Shown piece by piece: positions 14,766 to 17,097 of a stretch of 17,097 nucleotides of DNA; position 1 is the stretch's first letter; the number at the start of each line of letters is the position of its first letter. Both the position numbers and the translations under genes were made by a program. The stretch is from the NCBI GenBank assembly GCA_000432915.1, contig HF995237.1:1-17097 (forward strand), in the 5' to 3' direction. The notes under the pieces were generated by a model. That model was not told the DNA's origin and ran no database searches. It worked only from the letters and a program-made list of their open reading frames with translations. The stretch is from Firmicutes bacterium CAG:194 (GTDB lineage: Bacteria > Bacillota > Clostridia > Lachnospirales > Lachnospiraceae).

Positions 14766-15227
14766 ATGCTTAGAAAATGGGATGAACTTCCGGCATTTAT
14801 GAGGTGCGAGGAAGTAAAACCATATTATGAAATTTTAAGAAAAAAACAAGTCAGTTTGTTCTTCAAAAGAGTGTTTGATTTGGTTGGTGGATTAATTCTG
14901 CTTGTGCTACTTGCGGTTCCAATGGCTATTATTGCTGTATGGATAAAGATTGATTCGGAAGGTTCGGTCTTCTATAGGCAGGAAAGAGTGACTACATATG
15001 GAAAGCATTTCAAAATACATAAGTTCCGTACCATGGTAAATAATGCAGATCAGATTGGCTCTACTGTAACTGTAGGAAATGACAGCCGGATTACAAAGGT
15101 GGGAGCAAAGCTCAGAGGTTGTAGATTAGATGAGTTACCACAGGTGTTTGATTTAATATTTGGAGATAGCGGTATAATAGGGACAACCAAGAAAAACCTT
15201 GATTTTACAAGGGTTTCGCTGGCTTAG
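14766..15227 (+). pseudogene. Truncated phosphoglycosyl transferase (bacterial sugar transferase, PglC/WcaJ type)
   Basis: The intact family moves a sugar phosphate from UDP-sugar to undecaprenyl phosphate at the membrane, starting glycan assembly. The open frame is 153 residues, against about 190-230 for relatives with this N-terminus. Present are KRVFDLVGGLILLVLLAVPM (the membrane-inserted helix), SVFYRQERVTTYGKHFKIHK and FRTM, then RLDELPQVFDLIFGD with the catalytic Asp-Glu pair. The family then continues GxxGTRPE. Here it reads GIIGTTKKNLDFTRVSLA and stops, so similarity is lost at about base 15187. The missing C-terminal part is not found downstream. The frame itself is clean, with a ribosome site (GAAAGGA) 17 bases after the aminotransferase stop. 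A truncated but expressed protein cannot be excluded. Confidence 0.75.
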
Positions 15228-15443
15228 TCGAATTTCGTTATGATAATTTTTCTTTGTGTTGTGTCGATTGAGCGGGGGAACAAATATAAAAGAATGGTTT
15301 CTTGGATGCTTATTTTGACCCACACTATAAGCTGAAAAATTATGATAAGGAGGTTTGACCTAGCCTGCGAATGATCTTTTTAATAAGAACATTCACAGGC
15401 TAGTCGTCGTGTTATAGAACTTACCTAATAAAAACGAATAATT
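15187..15443 (+). other. Gene-free, rearranged-looking interval between the sugar transferase and the acyltransferase
   Basis: 257 bases from the point where transferase similarity ends. Contents: a small imperfect hairpin AAACCTTG/CAAGGGTTT (about 15196-15218); a short open stretch (15296-15355) reading GFLDAYFDPHYKLKNYDKEV before TGA, not recognised; a strong but orphan ribosome-site sequence AAGGAGG at 15347-15353 with no good start codon behind it; and the inverted repeat at 15360-15403. These features suggest a remnant of inserted or deleted DNA. No transposase or terminal repeats were recognised, so the nature of the event is open. Confidence 0.5.
15360..15403 (+). repeat. Inverted repeat with 16-base loop
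   Basis: CTAGCCTG-C-GAATG (15360-15373) faces CATTC-A-CAGGCTAG (15390-15403): 13 pairs with one C/A mismatch and an A/T-rich loop. No T run follows, so it is unlike an intrinsic terminator. TTGACC (15355-15360) and TTTAAT (15379-15384) at 18-base spacing overlap it and could be a weak promoter for the acyltransferase gene. Confidence 0.6.
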
Positions 15444-15461
15444 ATGAGGAGTGTGTTGAAA

Positions 15462-15971
15462 ATGGGAAGAAAATTATTAATTGTAGCCTCTAAAAGATAT
15501 GGAGATTATGTAAAAGAGATAGCAGAGTCAATGGGTTGCTTTGAGGAAATCTCCTTTGTAGATAATGACAGAGAAGGAGCTATTGGAAAACTGGAGGACG
15601 TGGAAAGTTTTTATCCGGAATATAACTGTGCAATAGCTGCATGTGACGATGGAACAGAAAGACTTGAGTGGAATAAAAAGTTGGAGACACTTTACAATAT
15701 TCCAGTTTTAGCTCATATGGATTCTACGATTTCTCCATCAGCTAATTTAATGCCTGGCTGTATTGTTGAGCCAAGGGCTGTTATCGGCTGCGGAAGTACT
15801 ATTGGGCAGGCAACGATCATTGGTGCCAATGTGGTGGTAGAACCATATTGTTTTATTGGAGATAGTTGTACATTAAAATCAGGAACAATTGTGAAATCAA
15901 CAAGTATGGTTGCAATGAACACAAGCACAGAACAAGGAAGTGTTCTGTTTACATCATTAACAAAGGATTGA
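15462..15971 (+). CDS. PglD/NeuD-like hexapeptide sugar acyltransferase
   Basis: A 169-residue protein with the PglD layout. Residues 1-85 form an N-terminal nucleotide-sugar binding Rossmann-like half (GRKLLIVASKRYGDYV, FVDNDREGAIGKLEDVESF). A left-handed beta-helix of hexapeptide repeats follows (SPSANLMPGCIVEPRAVIGC, then GSTIGQATIIGANVVVEPYC). ATG 15462 is preferred because GAGGAG ends 10 bases before it; an ATG at 15444 and a TTG at 15456 are in frame. Family members N-acetylate UDP-4-amino sugars. PglD of C. jejuni uses a His in an 'EHE' context in the helix. The aligned position here reads EPY, and the usual second His is also not seen. The protein is also shorter than PglD (about 195). 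It may be inactive, divergent or modified for another role. Confidence 0.75.
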   Translation: MGRKLLIVASKRYGDYVKEIAESMGCFEEISFVDNDREGAIGKLEDVESFYPEYNCAIAACDDGTERLEWNKKLETLYNIPVLAHMDSTISPSANLMPGCIVEPRAVIGCGSTIGQATIIGANVVVEPYCFIGDSCTLKSGTIVKSTSMVAMNTSTEQGSVLFTSLTKD

Positions 15972-16030
15972 TAAGGATCAATAATTATAGGAAGGATGAA
16001 ACCGCCCTGATTTTCGTGGGGGGGTACACA

Positions 16031-17097
16031 ATGAATAATACAAATGAAACAAAGATGGATATGAAACAGGCAAAACAAAATAACACGCCAAACATACGCT
16101 GGACGCTTGTCGGGTATGATTTGATTGTATATGCATTAGTAGCAGTTATACTCCTGGTGTTATATGGGGGAATGGATAAATTATCAACTGTTGGGATCTT
16201 CCAACAAGTAGGTCTTTCTGTTCTGTGTATTTTCACAGCACGTCTAATAGGTAAAATTTATGGGCAAGTATGGAGATATGGTGGGATTCAGTGTTATATC
16301 CGCTTGCTGTTTACTGATTCTATCGCTTTTGTGGCGTATCTATGTCTGGAACTCCTACTTCCAGTTCAAAAAATTACATTTGCAAGATTACTTTCATTGG
16401 TTAGCTTGAATTTATTAGGAGCATTGGCGCTTCGCATGATGTATCGCTATGCATACAAATGTGGAAACCAGGAGACAACAAGAGGAAAAATTCTTTCTAT
16501 ATTATTACATATATTTTCAGGTATTGAAGCTGGAAATGAAAAAGAAGTGCAGAAGATCAAAGTTGCAATTATTGGTGCTGGACGAGTTGGTGTGAGTCTG
16601 GCAGAAGAACTTTTGAATAATTCAGAAGCAGCGTATGTGCCAAGATGTTTTATTGATATTAATAAGGAAAAAGTTGGACGAGATATACATGGCATTCCGG
16701 TTTGGTCTGAAACGGAAGCAACTTTTAAGAAGTTAGGCGAATTTGAAGTACAGGAAATAATTTTTGCAATTCCATCAATGGATGCAGCTAAAAAGAAAAG
16801 TCTTTATGAGTATTACAAGAATGCAGGATACAAATTAAAAGTATATGATTATCCGACTATGTATGTGGCAGGAGGAAAACGTCATCTTCGAGAATTTGAT
16901 ATAGAAGAACTTTTATTTAGAAAACCTCTGGTTGTTTCGGATGAACGTACTAATGCATATTACAAAGATAAAGTCGTACTGATTACAGGTGGTGGTGGTT
17001 CTATTGGGTCAGAACTGTGCAGACAGTTGGCCAAGATGAATCCGAAGAAGATCATTATCTTAGATATTTATGAAAATGGTGCATATGATGTTCAGCA
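16031..17097 (+). CDS. CapD/FlaA1/PglF-type nucleotide-sugar 4,6-dehydratase (3' end outside window)
   Basis: Membrane-bound polysaccharide biosynthesis protein. Relatives convert UDP-GlcNAc to UDP-4-keto-6-deoxy sugars or epimerise it. The frame is open from ATG 16031 to the window end, 355 codons of an expected 600 or so. The N-terminal part has several hydrophobic helices (VGYDLIVYALVAVILLVLYG and others to about residue 140). A first Rossmann domain KVAIIGAGRVGVSLAEEL is centred at about 182-190, then DIEELLFRKPLVV. The second, catalytic SDR domain begins VVLITGGGGSIGSELCRQLA with its glycine motif at 320-326. The catalytic residues lie beyond the window. The start follows a run of seven G that serves as the ribosome site, 6 bases before ATG. 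With the upstream aminotransferase and acyltransferase it fits a diacetylbacillosamine-type pathway. Confidence 0.9.
   Translation, partial: MNNTNETKMDMKQAKQNNTPNIRWTLVGYDLIVYALVAVILLVLYGGMDKLSTVGIFQQVGLSVLCIFTARLIGKIYGQVWRYGGIQCYIRLLFTDSIAFVAYLCLELLLPVQKITFARLLSLVSLNLLGALALRMMYRYAYKCGNQETTRGKILSILLHIFSGIEAGNEKEVQKIKVAIIGAGRVGVSLAEELLNNSEAAYVPRCFIDINKEKVGRDIHGIPVWSETEATFKKLGEFEVQEIIFAIPSMDAAKKKSLYEYYKNAGYKLKVYDYPTMYVAGGKRHLREFDIEELLFRKPLVVSDERTNAYYKDKVVLITGGGGSIGSELCRQLAKMNPKKIIILDIYENGAYDVQ

Noticed and set aside
15187..15403. Complete insertion sequence or MITE interrupting the sugar transferase
   Set aside because: No transposase, no matching terminal repeats at the two edges and no target duplication were found; the rest of the transferase does not resume afterwards.

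Overview
The window looks like chromosome of a Lachnospiraceae-type Clostridium relative (Firmicutes). The gene set and protein sequences suggest this: an NfnAB-type bifurcating enzyme, small zinc-ribbon membrane proteins, a Y-family polymerase paired with a YolD-like protein, an RluF-type pseudouridine synthase, a divergent LigA, and a MetA with the acetyl-CoA-type residue. Every gene I can support is on the + strand. The assignment to family level is inference from gene content only.

Region 1 (1-5590), housekeeping and metabolism. It holds the 3' end of folD, a zinc-ribbon/membrane/TPR protein with two chitobiase-C-terminal-like repeats, the nfnA-nfnB pair, a second zinc-ribbon membrane protein, and rlmH. 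Spacing is tight and two junctions are almost or fully overlapping, so this may be one or two operons.

Region 2 (5591-7350), transporter. A good sigma-A-type promoter lies directly in front of a strong hairpin terminator. They are followed by a sodium:alanine symporter gene whose frame is broken by a 37-base imperfect tandem copy of the preceding 35 bases. Removing that copy restores a normal 475-residue protein.

Region 3 (7351-12168), DNA repair and RNA modification. A likely operon runs from a Y-family polymerase with a clamp-binding motif, through a YolD-like partner and an RluF-type pseudouridine synthase, to a divergent NAD-dependent DNA ligase. metA follows from its own promoter (12264-13181).

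Region 4 (13182-17097), surface glycan cluster. It begins after a decayed fragment of a PD-(D/E)XK (Rpn-type) transposase-like gene and a leader containing an intrinsic terminator. The DNA is visibly more A+T-rich and lacks the CGATCG hexamer common in the first 11 kb. The genes are a DegT-type aminotransferase, a truncated phosphoglycosyl transferase, a PglD/NeuD-like hexapeptide acyltransferase, and a CapD/FlaA1-type nucleotide-sugar dehydratase cut by the window end. The set matches the four steps (dehydratase, aminotransferase, acetyltransferase, phosphosugar transferase) that make and load UDP-N,N'-diacetylbacillosamine-like sugars onto undecaprenyl phosphate. Here the transferase is broken and the acyltransferase seems to lack the usual catalytic histidine.

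No rRNA, tRNA, CRISPR array or intact insertion sequence was found. I saw no clearly new multi-gene system. The best leads are the symporter duplication, the damaged glycan-initiation genes with odd sequence between them, the attenuator-like leaders, and the nfnAB locus flanked by two membrane zinc-ribbon proteins.
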